The notes beneath the pieces are model-generated. The model worked only from the letters and a program-made list of their open reading frames with translations, was not told where the DNA came from and searched no databases. From Chitinophaga pinensis (GTDB taxonomy: Bacteria > Bacteroidota > Bacteroidia > B-17B0 > Aurantibacillaceae), in the NCBI GenBank assembly GCA_945860225.1, contig CAMAPT010000005.1:62001-126000 (forward strand): DNA of 64,000 nucleotides, given 5' to 3'. Shown here piece by piece: positions 8,280 to 16,546 of this stretch (its first letter is position 1; every line of letters starts with the position of its first letter). Both the position numbers and the translations under genes were made by a program.

Positions 8280-9520
8280 TGATAACTGTCGAACACATCA
8301 ACAAAGCCGCTCAAAATTTAGAAGGTGTTGCCTCTCATACACCTCTACAATACAATTTTCAATTGAGTGAAGAATTTGGTTGCAATGTTTATTTAAAACG
8401 CGAAGATTTACAAGTTGTACGCTCCTATAAAATTAGAGGAGCGTACAATAAAATCAGCTCCTTGAATGATATTGAAAAAAATGCCGGAGTTGTTTGTGCC
8501 AGTGCGGGAAATCATGCCCAGGGAGTTGCGTATTCGTGTCGTAAATTGAATATTAAAGGCACTATATTTATGCCAGCAACAACTCCCTCTCAAAAAATAT
8601 CTCAAGTAAAATTGTTTGGGAAAGAGTTTGTTGAAGTTGTTTTGGTTGGTGATACTTTTGATGATGCTTATAAGGCAGCTCTTGAGTTTTGTAATTCAAA
8701 GGGCGCCTCATTTGTGCATCCTTTTGATGACGAAAAAGTGATAGAAGGACAAGGAACAGTGGCAAAGGAAATTTTGGATGATGCAGATTTTGATATTGAT
8801 TTTTTGTTGGTGCCTATTGGTGGTGGTGGATTAGCAGCGGGTTGCGTGAGTTATTTTTCAGAAAAATACCCTCATACCAAAATTATAGGTGTAGAGCCTG
8901 AAGGTGCTCCTTCGATGAAAACTTCTATTCAAAATGGCGTAAATACAGAGCTTAAAGAAATTGACAAGTTTGTTGATGGGGCCGCTGTCAAAAAAGTAGG
9001 AGATAAGACTTTTGACATCTGTAGAAAATACCTTCACCAAATCATTTTGGTACCAGAAGGAAAAGTTTGCACAACTATTTTAAATCTTTATAATCAGCAG
9101 GCAATAGTTGTTGAACCTGCGGGAGCATTAACCATTGCCTCATTAAATTATTTAAAAGATCAGTTGGTAGGTAAGAATGTTGTGTGCGTAGTTAGTGGTA
9201 GTAATAACGACATCATGCGAACAGAGGAAATAAGGGAACGCTCTTTATTATTTGAAGGGTTAAAACATTTCTTTATTATTAGTTTCCCTCAGCGTGCCGG
9301 GGCTTTAAAAGAGTTTGTAGGAAATGTATTGGGACCTAACGATGACATTGTTCATTTTGAATATATGAAAAAAAATAATCGTGAAAACGGTCCAGCTTTA
9401 GTTGGTTTGGAGATTAAAGATCCCAAAGATTTAGAATTATTGAAAGGCAGGTTGTTGACATCAGGCTTTAAGTTTGAATACTTAAATAAAAATGATAATT
9501 TATTACAGTTCTTGATGTAA
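8279..9520 (+). CDS. ilvA: Threonine ammonia-lyase (biosynthetic threonine dehydratase)
   Basis: The enzyme is 413 residues and converts threonine to 2-oxobutyrate, feeding isoleucine synthesis. The catalytic domain has the PLP lysine Lys51 in RSYKIRGAYNKI, SAGNHAQGVAYS, the phosphate loop GGGGLAAG (181-188) and SGSNND. From about 325 there is one ACT-like regulatory domain (FFIISFPQRAGALKEF), the arrangement of the shorter isoleucine-sensitive form. Translation is coupled to ilvC by the TAATG overlap. A perfect 12 bp inverted repeat covers the codons around Lys51. It is the last gene of the operon and ends 30 bases from a convergent gene; no clear terminator was seen there. Confidence 0.94.
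   Translation: MITVEHINKAAQNLEGVASHTPLQYNFQLSEEFGCNVYLKREDLQVVRSYKIRGAYNKISSLNDIEKNAGVVCASAGNHAQGVAYSCRKLNIKGTIFMPATTPSQKISQVKLFGKEFVEVVLVGDTFDDAYKAALEFCNSKGASFVHPFDDEKVIEGQGTVAKEILDDADFDIDFLLVPIGGGGLAAGCVSYFSEKYPHTKIIGVEPEGAPSMKTSIQNGVNTELKEIDKFVDGAAVKKVGDKTFDICRKYLHQIILVPEGKVCTTILNLYNQQAIVVEPAGALTIASLNYLKDQLVGKNVVCVVSGSNNDIMRTEEIRERSLLFEGLKHFFIISFPQRAGALKEFVGNVLGPNDDIVHFEYMKKNNRENGPALVGLEIKDPKDLELLKGRLLTSGFKFEYLNKNDNLLQFLM
8415..8448 (+). repeat. 12 bp perfect inverted repeat inside ilvA
   Basis: TTGTACGCTCCT (8415-8426) and AGGAGCGTACAA (8437-8448) are exact complements separated by the ten-base loop ATAAAATTAG. The hairpin covers the codons around the PLP lysine. Part of the symmetry follows from the amino-acid sequence, but twelve perfect pairs in an AT-rich gene is more than expected by chance. 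Confidence 0.8.
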
Positions 9521-9550
9521 TAAAGAAAAGGTCGGAATAGATAATTCGGC

Positions 9551-10675
9551 TTATAAATTAAGCAGCTTTAATAGTGTGGCTGTTTTCGTGAAGTTTTCCA
9601 TAGAAACTACGGAACGTTTTCTAGCTTCAAAATCAGATAACGTAAATTCTTTCGAGAAAATCGTTTTAATTTGATGAATATATTCGTCGGGTGTATTTGT
9701 TATATAACAACTTTGCGATAAAGAAGTCCCAGTAAGCATAGCCTCGTTAGCAAAAACAAATCTACCTGAAAATAAAACATTCAATAATTTTAATTTTAAT
9801 CCCGTGCATTGGTAAGTATACAGACAATGTATGTGTGCATTTTCAATCAGTTTTTGCATTTCATTTGAACTGCAATTTTGTTTGAGTGAAATATGTGAGA
9901 AATTTTCAATTAATTCCACTAAATGATTCGGTGGATTTAAACCCGCAATGATAACAGGAAAAGATAGCTTGGAAAATACGTGTTTTATTAACCAAATGGC
10001 TGAATTATAATTTTCAGAAATCGCCAAATTCCCGTGGTATAAAATATAATCCCCTTTACCTAGTTTAATTTGAACAGTATCAAATTCGTGAAAGCTTGGT
10101 AGGTAAATGGATGGTGTGTTCGGATAAGTTTTTTTGAAATAATCTAAGTCTTTTTCTGAAACTGATAATATATGATCAGCAAAGGTGATTTGTTTTTCGA
10201 AGCGTTCGAGTTTAAAAGCTTCTAGTTTTAAGTATAATCTTTTAATTAAATTTTTTTCTCCGGCCGCTAATTCTCTATAATAATCGTGTTCAATATTACT
10301 GTGTCTAAATATTTTTTTTCGATTTTTAAGCGCAGGGTCATTGAGTAAAAAACAAGTGTGTAATACTTCAAACAAAATGGGATGAGTGTCTTGTAACAGA
10401 TTTTTTTTTAATTCATTACTGACTCTGGATGTGACATTAAATGGTAAAAAGGATAGTTGTTTTAAAAAGGACATGTTACGAGGGTAGTAGTACACTTTTT
10501 CACATAGTTTTTCCAGCTCCTGTGAGTTTTGTTTATCTCGGTATTGGAAACAATGAAGAATTATTTTTACCCCTTCTTGATTTAAACATCTTATGGTATG
10601 AAACACATCAATAACACCACCGTAATTAGCCGGATAAGGAACGTCGAATGAAATGATATGTAAGTACTTTTGCAC
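9551..10675 (-). CDS. Glycosyltransferase, GT-B fold (GT4-like)
   Basis: The 374-residue protein begins HIISFDVPYPANYGGVIDVFHTIRCLNQEG, the usual N-terminal donor/acceptor opening of GT-B glycosyltransferases. It continues with SVSEKDLDYFKK, YILYHGNLAISENYNSA at the start of the second Rossmann domain, and TGLKLKLLNVLFSGRFVFANEAM near the nucleotide-sugar site. No signal peptide is seen, so it is cytosolic or membrane-associated. The best start is GTG at 10675, since no ATG precedes the conserved opening. A -7 element TATATTTG ends six bases before this GTG. The acceptor and sugar are unknown. It is convergent with ilvA and 74 bases downstream of the alkD-like gene. Confidence 0.8.
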   Translation of the reverse strand: MQKYLHIISFDVPYPANYGGVIDVFHTIRCLNQEGVKIILHCFQYRDKQNSQELEKLCEKVYYYPRNMSFLKQLSFLPFNVTSRVSNELKKNLLQDTHPILFEVLHTCFLLNDPALKNRKKIFRHSNIEHDYYRELAAGEKNLIKRLYLKLEAFKLERFEKQITFADHILSVSEKDLDYFKKTYPNTPSIYLPSFHEFDTVQIKLGKGDYILYHGNLAISENYNSAIWLIKHVFSKLSFPVIIAGLNPPNHLVELIENFSHISLKQNCSSNEMQKLIENAHIHCLYTYQCTGLKLKLLNVLFSGRFVFANEAMLTGTSLSQSCYITNTPDEYIHQIKTIFSKEFTLSDFEARKRSVVSMENFTKTATLLKLLNL

Positions 10676-10680
10676 CTAAA

Positions 10681-10688
10681 CAAATATA
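10681..10688 (-). promoter_or_regulatory. Candidate -7 promoter element for the glycosyltransferase
   Basis: On the minus strand TATATTTG matches TAnnTTTG exactly. It ends at 10681, six bases before the G of the GTG start at 10675, so a transcript begun at the usual distance would have almost no leader. A TTG lies about 24 bases upstream, longer than usual spacing. Confidence 0.45.
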
Positions 10689-10749
10689 ATTTAAATAAGG
10701 AGCATATATATGCAACGAATCAAAAACAAATTGATTAAAGGGGGTTGAG

Positions 10750-11517
10750 TTATCGGTTATATTGCAATGATTTACGGTTTTTACGTAATTGTTTTAAAAG
10801 TTCTTTTTGAGAAGATGACATTTTTTCTGTGCAGGTGGTGAATGCAGTTGCGCTGATAGTGTGTATGTGTTGTTGAATCAGTTCGTAAGTTTCTGAAGGA
10901 TATACGTTATAACTTTCTCTTAGTGACCAACCCACCGCTTTTTGAACATAGTAAGAGTTATCTTTTAGCAATGTAGTAATGAGTCGGCGACCTAAATCAA
11001 ATTCAATATGTTCTGTTTTGGTTCGCGCGTAATAATAAAGCAAGATTAATGATTGTCTTCGTTCCCATTCGTTTTCAGAAGCATTCCAAGTATTCAAAAT
11101 GTTAATCATTTTGTTCTTTGTATGATTATTTTCTACTAATCGGGTTAAAAATTTAGATAAAGAATCTGAATGCGCCCAATTATCCACATGTTTTATCCAG
11201 TCAGGAAGTATGTTTAAATGAACCTCTGGTGAAAATGTTGAGAAATGTTTATCGAGAAATAAAAAAGCTTGGTTTTTTACTTCAAATACGTTACTGAGTT
11301 TGTAGATTTCACTATATAATTGGTAAATAGTTTCTGAGTTTTCGGAAGAAAAACTAAATCCTATTTTGTGAATTTTCGATTGTTCTTTCGCTAGATTCCC
11401 AAGTACGATAAGTTGTGTGCCAATATATTTTTTGAGTTTTTGAGCTTTATCTTTATCAACTAATGCTGTTGGTTTTAACGCTTCTTCAATTTCTGTAATA
11501 TATGATTTGACTTTCAT
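10750..11517 (-). CDS. AlkD-like DNA alkylation repair protein
   Basis: The product is 255 residues, built of alpha-helical HEAT-like repeats. It matches what I know of the AlkD family of 3-methyladenine/7-methylguanine glycosylases. DNWAHSD gives Trp114 and Asp118, at the place of the AlkD catalytic Trp/Asp pair. NEWERRQSLILLYYYA and QKAVGWSLRE (Trp197) follow, and the end has the ISATAFTTCTEKM segment seen after the HEAT repeats. Such enzymes remove positively charged alkylated bases without flipping them. It stands alone on the minus strand between a CapA-like gene (35 bases upstream) and a glycosyltransferase. The substrate is not settled by sequence. Confidence 0.82.
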   Translation of the reverse strand: MKVKSYITEIEEALKPTALVDKDKAQKLKKYIGTQLIVLGNLAKEQSKIHKIGFSFSSENSETIYQLYSEIYKLSNVFEVKNQAFLFLDKHFSTFSPEVHLNILPDWIKHVDNWAHSDSLSKFLTRLVENNHTKNKMINILNTWNASENEWERRQSLILLYYYARTKTEHIEFDLGRRLITTLLKDNSYYVQKAVGWSLRESYNVYPSETYELIQQHIHTISATAFTTCTEKMSSSQKELLKQLRKNRKSLQYNR

Positions 11518-11552
11518 CTCAAGGATACCAGGGTTAAATTAAACGAATGATT

Positions 11553-12785
11553 TTATTTAGATGAATGTAAATGGATTTGAGCATTATTTTTCGTAAATAT
11601 CATCTTCGTATCCTCAAAAGCCTCTTGCATTTTTTTTCTATGATTTTCTGAAATGAAGGAAGGGAGTTTAATAGAATCATAAGCCCATTGTGCAGGCAAT
11701 ATGATATGCATTTTTTTCGTTCCATCGCCTCTGTAAACCCATGTTGGCATGTACCAGGCATTCTTAAATTTCGTTATTTGCTTGGTGTGATTTTTTTGGA
11801 CAATTAATTTCAAAATCACTCCTGCGTCTGTATATCTCCAATATTGGTTTGAAAGGAAATTACCAAGCGAGTATGCGATAAATACGGAATCTTTATTTTG
11901 GGAAGAATAAGTTATTTGAGTTGGACCCACCATGTGGGGATGTGCACCAATTACCAATTTAGCACCGGCATCCATGGCCAATTGTACGGCTTTTTTTTGT
12001 TCTTTGGTAGGCTCAATCACATTTTCAACACCCATGTGAAAAAATACCAAAACAATATCTGCTCCCTTTTTTTTTGCTTGCTTGACGTCTTTAAAAATTT
12101 CAACTGAGTCTATCTTATTAAGCATATAATGATGTTCATTGCTTGGATAGGCTCCATTAGTCCCATATGTGTAATTCAGTAAACCTAATTTTATGCCTTT
12201 TTTTTCTATGATTCTGATAGAATCGTGGTCTTTTTGATTAAGGAACGTTCCGGCATATCCTAATTGATGTTGTTTGATGACTTCTATAGTTCGCATTAAC
12301 CCCGCTTCTCGTGTATCCATGCTATGATTATTAGCTGTTACTAAAAAATCAAATCCAGTGTTTTTTAGAGCAGTACAATAGGCATCCGGTGAATTAAAGG
12401 CTGGATATCCGGCATAGGGTTGAGAAGTGCCGGCAAATGTGGTCTCTAAGTTACCTATCGTTATATCTGCATTTTCAAGATATGGTTTGATGTATGTAAA
12501 AGTAGGATTGAAGTCGTATTCCCCGTTACTTAATCGGGCATTATTAGTTTGTGGTAAATGACACATCAAATCACCCACCAGATTAATAGATATTTCGGAA
12601 ATCGAATCTGCAGGAGGTGGTAAATAAGAAACTACTTTAATGGTGTCAAAATTTTCAATTGTAGTAATAGGTGTGTCGGTATCTTTTTTTTCTGTAATGT
12701 TTTTTTGAGGTGTTTTACAAGTAATTAAGAGAATAGCACAGAGTGTACTTGAAATTAAAAGATAAAAAATTAATTTTTTATTCAT
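11553..12785 (-). CDS. CapA-family lipoprotein (metallophosphatase-like)
   Basis: The product is 410 residues. A hydrophobic N-terminus ends in a possible lipobox at Cys23 (LLITC; Thr at -1 is atypical), pointing to the periplasmic or outer-membrane face. The CapA/PgsA domain is clear: VGDLM with GD at 71-72, GNLET (111-115), ANNHSMD (151-157), FFHMG (248-252), GAHPH (280-284) and YSLGNFL. These resemble calcineurin-like metallophosphoesterase motifs. Homologues are tied to poly-gamma-glutamate or capsule production, yet no pgs/cap partners are nearby, so its substrate is open. Its ATG overlaps the stop of a 25-codon basic frame by four bases (ATGA). Confidence 0.85.
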   Translation of the reverse strand: MNKKLIFYLLISSTLCAILLITCKTPQKNITEKKDTDTPITTIENFDTIKVVSYLPPPADSISEISINLVGDLMCHLPQTNNARLSNGEYDFNPTFTYIKPYLENADITIGNLETTFAGTSQPYAGYPAFNSPDAYCTALKNTGFDFLVTANNHSMDTREAGLMRTIEVIKQHQLGYAGTFLNQKDHDSIRIIEKKGIKLGLLNYTYGTNGAYPSNEHHYMLNKIDSVEIFKDVKQAKKKGADIVLVFFHMGVENVIEPTKEQKKAVQLAMDAGAKLVIGAHPHMVGPTQITYSSQNKDSVFIAYSLGNFLSNQYWRYTDAGVILKLIVQKNHTKQITKFKNAWYMPTWVYRGDGTKKMHIILPAQWAYDSIKLPSFISENHRKKMQEAFEDTKMIFTKNNAQIHLHSSK

Positions 12786-12859
12786 AACGTTTCACGGCTT
12801 TGCCTTTGCGACTTTTGAAATACTTTCTGGTTTAAACGTCGAATTTTTTGTTTTTGCAT
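12782..12859 (-). CDS. Possible 25-residue basic peptide overlapping the capA-like gene
   Basis: The frame starts at ATG 12859, reads MQKQKIRRLNQKVFQ then KSQRQSRETL, and ends in a TGA overlapping the downstream ATG as ATGA. The peptide is rich in Lys, Arg and Gln. The overlap would couple its translation to that of the lipoprotein gene, and an A/G-rich stretch (AAAGAGAAC) lies just before its start. I recognise no homologue, and at this length it may be chance. Confidence 0.3.
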   Translation of the reverse strand: MQKQKIRRLNQKVFQKSQRQSRETL

Positions 12860-12888
12860 AATTGTTCTCTTTTTTTAAATTCATTAAT

Positions 12889-13272
12889 TTAAAATAAATT
12901 CATTTGGCCACTATTATCTTCTTTTACTTTTTGCTTGTAAACTTTTTGATATGTTTGAATATTTTCAACTATCTCTTGGCGTTCTTCTGTCTTAGCAACT
13001 GCAGTTTCAATATCTGCAACAGCTAATTCAATTTCATTAGGGGTATCGGTTATTTCATTTTCCGCTTTATAAATACGAGCCTCAATTAATTGGCTTCGCC
13101 ATACTTCTAATAACTCTAAAGAATCTGTATTGTTTTTTTGCTCGGCTATTTCCATTTGAATATGAATTATATCTAAACGGTTTGATAGTTCTTTGTCAGG
13201 TAATCCTGCTAAAAACAATATGTTTGCTTCAGCATTATCAATAGCTTCTTTTAATCGCACATCTTTACTCAT
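12889..13272 (-). CDS. Small helical partner of the restriction-modification enzyme, with QMNLF tail
   Basis: The product is 127 residues and predicted mostly helical and acidic, with heptad-like stretches (AVADIETAVAKTEERQEIVENI). Its start overlaps the 3' end of the large restriction-modification gene by eight bases, so the two are translated together. I recognise no domain. The last five residues, QMNLF (123-127), fit the pentapeptide by which bacterial proteins bind the replication sliding clamp (QLSLF-like, Qx-x-LF). Binding to the DnaN clamp is an inference. It could be a specificity, stability or inhibitor subunit. Confidence 0.7.
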   Translation of the reverse strand: MSKDVRLKEAIDNAEANILFLAGLPDKELSNRLDIIHIQMEIAEQKNNTDSLELLEVWRSQLIEARIYKAENEITDTPNEIELAVADIETAVAKTEERQEIVENIQTYQKVYKQKVKEDNSGQMNLF

Positions 13273-16117
13273 TATTACCTCCTTCTGTAATGGCGATTTC
13301 TTCGGGAGTTAATTCATATAAATCATAAACTAATTGATTTATTTTTTCTTCGCTGTGCTCAATGCGTTGTTTAACTTGATCTATTTTTGTTTGAAGTTTT
13401 ATTTCTTTAATTTCTTCATTTAATTTTAAAAGTAAATCAACATGTTTTATTATTTCATTTTGGATTTCTTTTTTTGCAGCAATAAATGGTAACTGTTTTA
13501 CATTTATAGTTTTAACTTGTGCAAATGCTCTCCCTTCTTCGCTTACTGCTTTTGAATAATAATAATTTAATAACTTGGAATTAAAAATACCCAGGGCATA
13601 TTTTAAATTAATTGTAATATCATTTTTTGGAACTATAACATGTACAGTTTTATCGTTATGATATTTATTGAAATCCAATGTTCCAATCAAACTGCTTGAA
13701 GTTTGGCGATAAATTAATTTTGGGCTTCTTTCTAAAATCTCAGCTGAGAAACGAAAAGTATCATTTTCATCAAGAAATTTTTGATAATTATGTTTTAAAT
13801 ATTGCGTGGGCTCATTAATTGAATATCTATTAAAATTGCTACCTTTTAGGTAAGGTATATCTTTAGCATGTGCTTTAGAACCTTTGTAAAGAATTCTGCT
13901 ACCTATTGAATCACCTCTTTGTTTCCCTCTTCCTTCTGACCAGTAATTATAACCGACATCTTTAACCAAAAAATAATCATCAATTTTAGAATATTTATCA
14001 AGTTTTTGAATTATATCATCTTTATAAACATAAATTTCAGAATTAGATTTTATAGACGACTTAATTGTATTTAAATCGGATTTCATTATCCAATTCTTTC
14101 CAGGTTTTTCGTTTGTAATATTAAAAATACACGTAAATACATTTGCTGAACTGAAAATTAATTTATTTCCAAAATCAACAATTTCATTTATTTTATATTT
14201 ATTTAGTGATAATCTAAGATTTTTAAAATAATCCCCTCTAATAAAACTGTTAGGTGTAATCATTGAAAATTCTCCTTTTGGTTTCAAAAGATTTAAGCAT
14301 TTTGCAATAAATGCAACGTATAAATCATTATTTCTTTGGAAAACGGGATAATTTTGTTCAAGATATTTTTTTACTTCATCATTGAATACGATTACATAAG
14401 GAGGATTACCAATAACTACATCAAACCCGCCTTGTTTAAAAACACTTGAAAACTGCTTTTTCCATGAAAAAGGTTTAATTTTTTTTTCTTCACCAAAATC
14501 AATAGAAGAATCGTATATATCAGTATCAATTAAACTGTTTCCGTCTTTAATGTTTTCATCAAGATTAGGGAGTACACGGTCGTTTAAATTTAAAGTAATT
14601 GTTTTTACACTTGCTTCTGTTTCGCCCTCCATACATTTAAGTAGTAAACTTAATTTACTTACTTCAACAGCATTGGCATCTAAATCAACCCCATAAATAT
14701 TATTTACTAATATTTGTTTTTTTATTTTGGTTGTAAGTTTACCATCAGGAGTTAGAGGTAGTAAACTTCTTTCTTTTATTGTTTGATTTTTTTCTTTTGC
14801 AGCAACTCCCTTATCATCAATTATACTGGTTAGCCTTTTTTGCTCTTTGTAATAAAAGTCTAAGTGCCAATCTAGTAAATATTGGTAAGCACCAAGTAAA
14901 AAAGAGCCAGAGCCACAGGCAGGGTCAACGATTTTTATTTTTTCAACGTCTTCTGTTTTTTTGCCGTCAATTAATTTTCCTACGGTGTTTTTTACAATGT
15001 AATCTACAATATATTGTGGCGTGTAATATACGCCACCTGCCTTACGAACTTCGGGTTTTTCTTCGATTTTTACACCACGAGCGGGAGTAATTCGAATAAC
15101 CTTACCTAAAAATTGTTCGTAAGCATTACCTAAAATTTCAACAGGCATTACCGAAAATTCAAAATTACATTTAGGGTAATATAAATCTTCAACAACTGTT
15201 TTTATAACCTTATTATCAACTTTTAAAGTTTTGGTAATTCTATCTTTTTCAAAATCAAATAAACCACTGTTGTATTTATCATCAGCTTGTTGAAATAGAT
15301 TGAGCAAGTTTTTATAAGCATCGCCTTTTGATGCTGCTACTTGTAGTTGTCCGTATGGTTCAACGGAACGGTCTTCGCAAAAACGTAAGAATATTAAACG
15401 GTCAATAGTTTGTTGTACCGCATAATTTAATTCTTCGTCATTAATTTTTTTATTATTTAATGCAATACTTGTTGCTAAGTATTTACGCCATTGGTCTAGG
15501 CTTTCAACAAAGCGTTTGTCAAGTGTATCTGTACCTTTTTTGTTTGCACTAGCTTGAACAAATTTATCAAAGCGACCTTTTGTAACTGCTTCGTGTGAAA
15601 AGGTATCATATAAAAAATCAAATTCTTTTATATAATCTGCAAACCCAATATGTTTTAAACGTGCTACGGTTGCACTATCATTTAAGTTAGGAACTTTAGA
15701 GCAATCATAAACAATAAAGTCTTCAAAATTAGTAAGGATAGAAACGTGCGCTTGCGCACTACTACCATAACGACGTAATTGATAAGCAGATTCTTTATGT
15801 GTTTTAATTGCAACAGCAGGTTTTTTAGCTTCCACATAAAACAAACGTTTTTTTCCGCTTCCCGATAAGCGAAAGCCGTAATCGGGAGCTTTCGCTTTGC
15901 CACGAACTACAACTTTATCTTCGTAAATAACTTCACGGTATGCTTCGCTATCACCTTTTTCATTATCAATGTCCCAGCCCAAGGCTTTAAAGAAAGGATT
16001 AATAAAATCCTGCCTTGCCTTTTGTTCGTTATAGTCTGCTAAATGGTATTCTTTGCGGTGTTCGGCAAAACGCTCAACAAGTTTTTCTATAATGGCTTTA
16101 GCCTGTTCTCTGGACAT
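13265..16117 (-). CDS. Single-chain restriction-modification enzyme (Eco57I-like type IIG)
   Basis: The protein is 950 residues. An N-terminal nuclease domain of the HsdR_N type carries the PD-(D/E)xK triad Asp79, Glu96, Lys98 (PDYGFRL, then FYVEAKKP). A helical linker leads to an adenine methyltransferase with the SAM loop DPACGSG at 398-404 and the catalytic NPPY at 571-574. From about 740 there is a TaqI-like specificity domain (YLKGSNFNRYSINEPTQYL, IYRQTSSSLIGTLDF), then a C-terminal coiled coil ending LYELTPEEIAITEGG. One chain can thus cut, methylate and recognise DNA. All motifs look intact. The recognition site cannot be read from sequence. The gene next to it encodes a 127-residue partner. 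Confidence 0.9.
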   Translation of the reverse strand: MSREQAKAIIEKLVERFAEHRKEYHLADYNEQKARQDFINPFFKALGWDIDNEKGDSEAYREVIYEDKVVVRGKAKAPDYGFRLSGSGKKRLFYVEAKKPAVAIKTHKESAYQLRRYGSSAQAHVSILTNFEDFIVYDCSKVPNLNDSATVARLKHIGFADYIKEFDFLYDTFSHEAVTKGRFDKFVQASANKKGTDTLDKRFVESLDQWRKYLATSIALNNKKINDEELNYAVQQTIDRLIFLRFCEDRSVEPYGQLQVAASKGDAYKNLLNLFQQADDKYNSGLFDFEKDRITKTLKVDNKVIKTVVEDLYYPKCNFEFSVMPVEILGNAYEQFLGKVIRITPARGVKIEEKPEVRKAGGVYYTPQYIVDYIVKNTVGKLIDGKKTEDVEKIKIVDPACGSGSFLLGAYQYLLDWHLDFYYKEQKRLTSIIDDKGVAAKEKNQTIKERSLLPLTPDGKLTTKIKKQILVNNIYGVDLDANAVEVSKLSLLLKCMEGETEASVKTITLNLNDRVLPNLDENIKDGNSLIDTDIYDSSIDFGEEKKIKPFSWKKQFSSVFKQGGFDVVIGNPPYVIVFNDEVKKYLEQNYPVFQRNNDLYVAFIAKCLNLLKPKGEFSMITPNSFIRGDYFKNLRLSLNKYKINEIVDFGNKLIFSSANVFTCIFNITNEKPGKNWIMKSDLNTIKSSIKSNSEIYVYKDDIIQKLDKYSKIDDYFLVKDVGYNYWSEGRGKQRGDSIGSRILYKGSKAHAKDIPYLKGSNFNRYSINEPTQYLKHNYQKFLDENDTFRFSAEILERSPKLIYRQTSSSLIGTLDFNKYHNDKTVHVIVPKNDITINLKYALGIFNSKLLNYYYSKAVSEEGRAFAQVKTINVKQLPFIAAKKEIQNEIIKHVDLLLKLNEEIKEIKLQTKIDQVKQRIEHSEEKINQLVYDLYELTPEEIAITEGGNNE

Positions 16118-16546
16118 AAAAATGATAAAATCTGGATTTTAAATATACAATTTTAAGCGGTTTATGTGATGAGATTTTAAAAGGTTGTTAAAGGTATTGA
16201 AAAGTAGCAAACTAAAAAACAGCACACTTATGGCGCGCTTATAATTATTCAAGCACAAACGTAAACAAAATGCGAAGCACATCTTTTTTTGGACAAGAAT
16301 TTAGCTATTTGATTTTTTACCTATTTTTTATAAAATGCAAATATGTTGAGTTTGGGATAGCAAAAATGGATTTTTAAAACCCGCAAAAGAGCTTAGATAA
16401 GTAAAAACTAAAAACTATTTATATAACCTAAAACTGTTATTACTGAATCTGTTCTGCATCGAATAAAAATATTGTTTTGGATGTCGAAAAGTTAAAATGT
16501 CGCTGTAAAGTTTTTTTTCTGATGCATTGGCTGCATTAAAGATAAT
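16118..16546. other. Gene-free stretch upstream of the restriction-modification operon
   Basis: About 430 bases hold no open frame of note on either strand. Nearest the restriction gene is the inverted repeat AAAATC-TG-GATTTT (16127-16140), ten bases before its start, where an operator or stem could act. The rest is AT-rich with no tRNA-like, transposase-like or repeat structure that I can see. An island edge is possible, but nothing direct supports it. Confidence 0.5.

Noticed and set aside
9521-9550. Possible terminator between ilvA and the glycosyltransferase gene
   Set aside because: GTCGGAAT and ATTCGGC look similar but are not complementary, so no stem forms.
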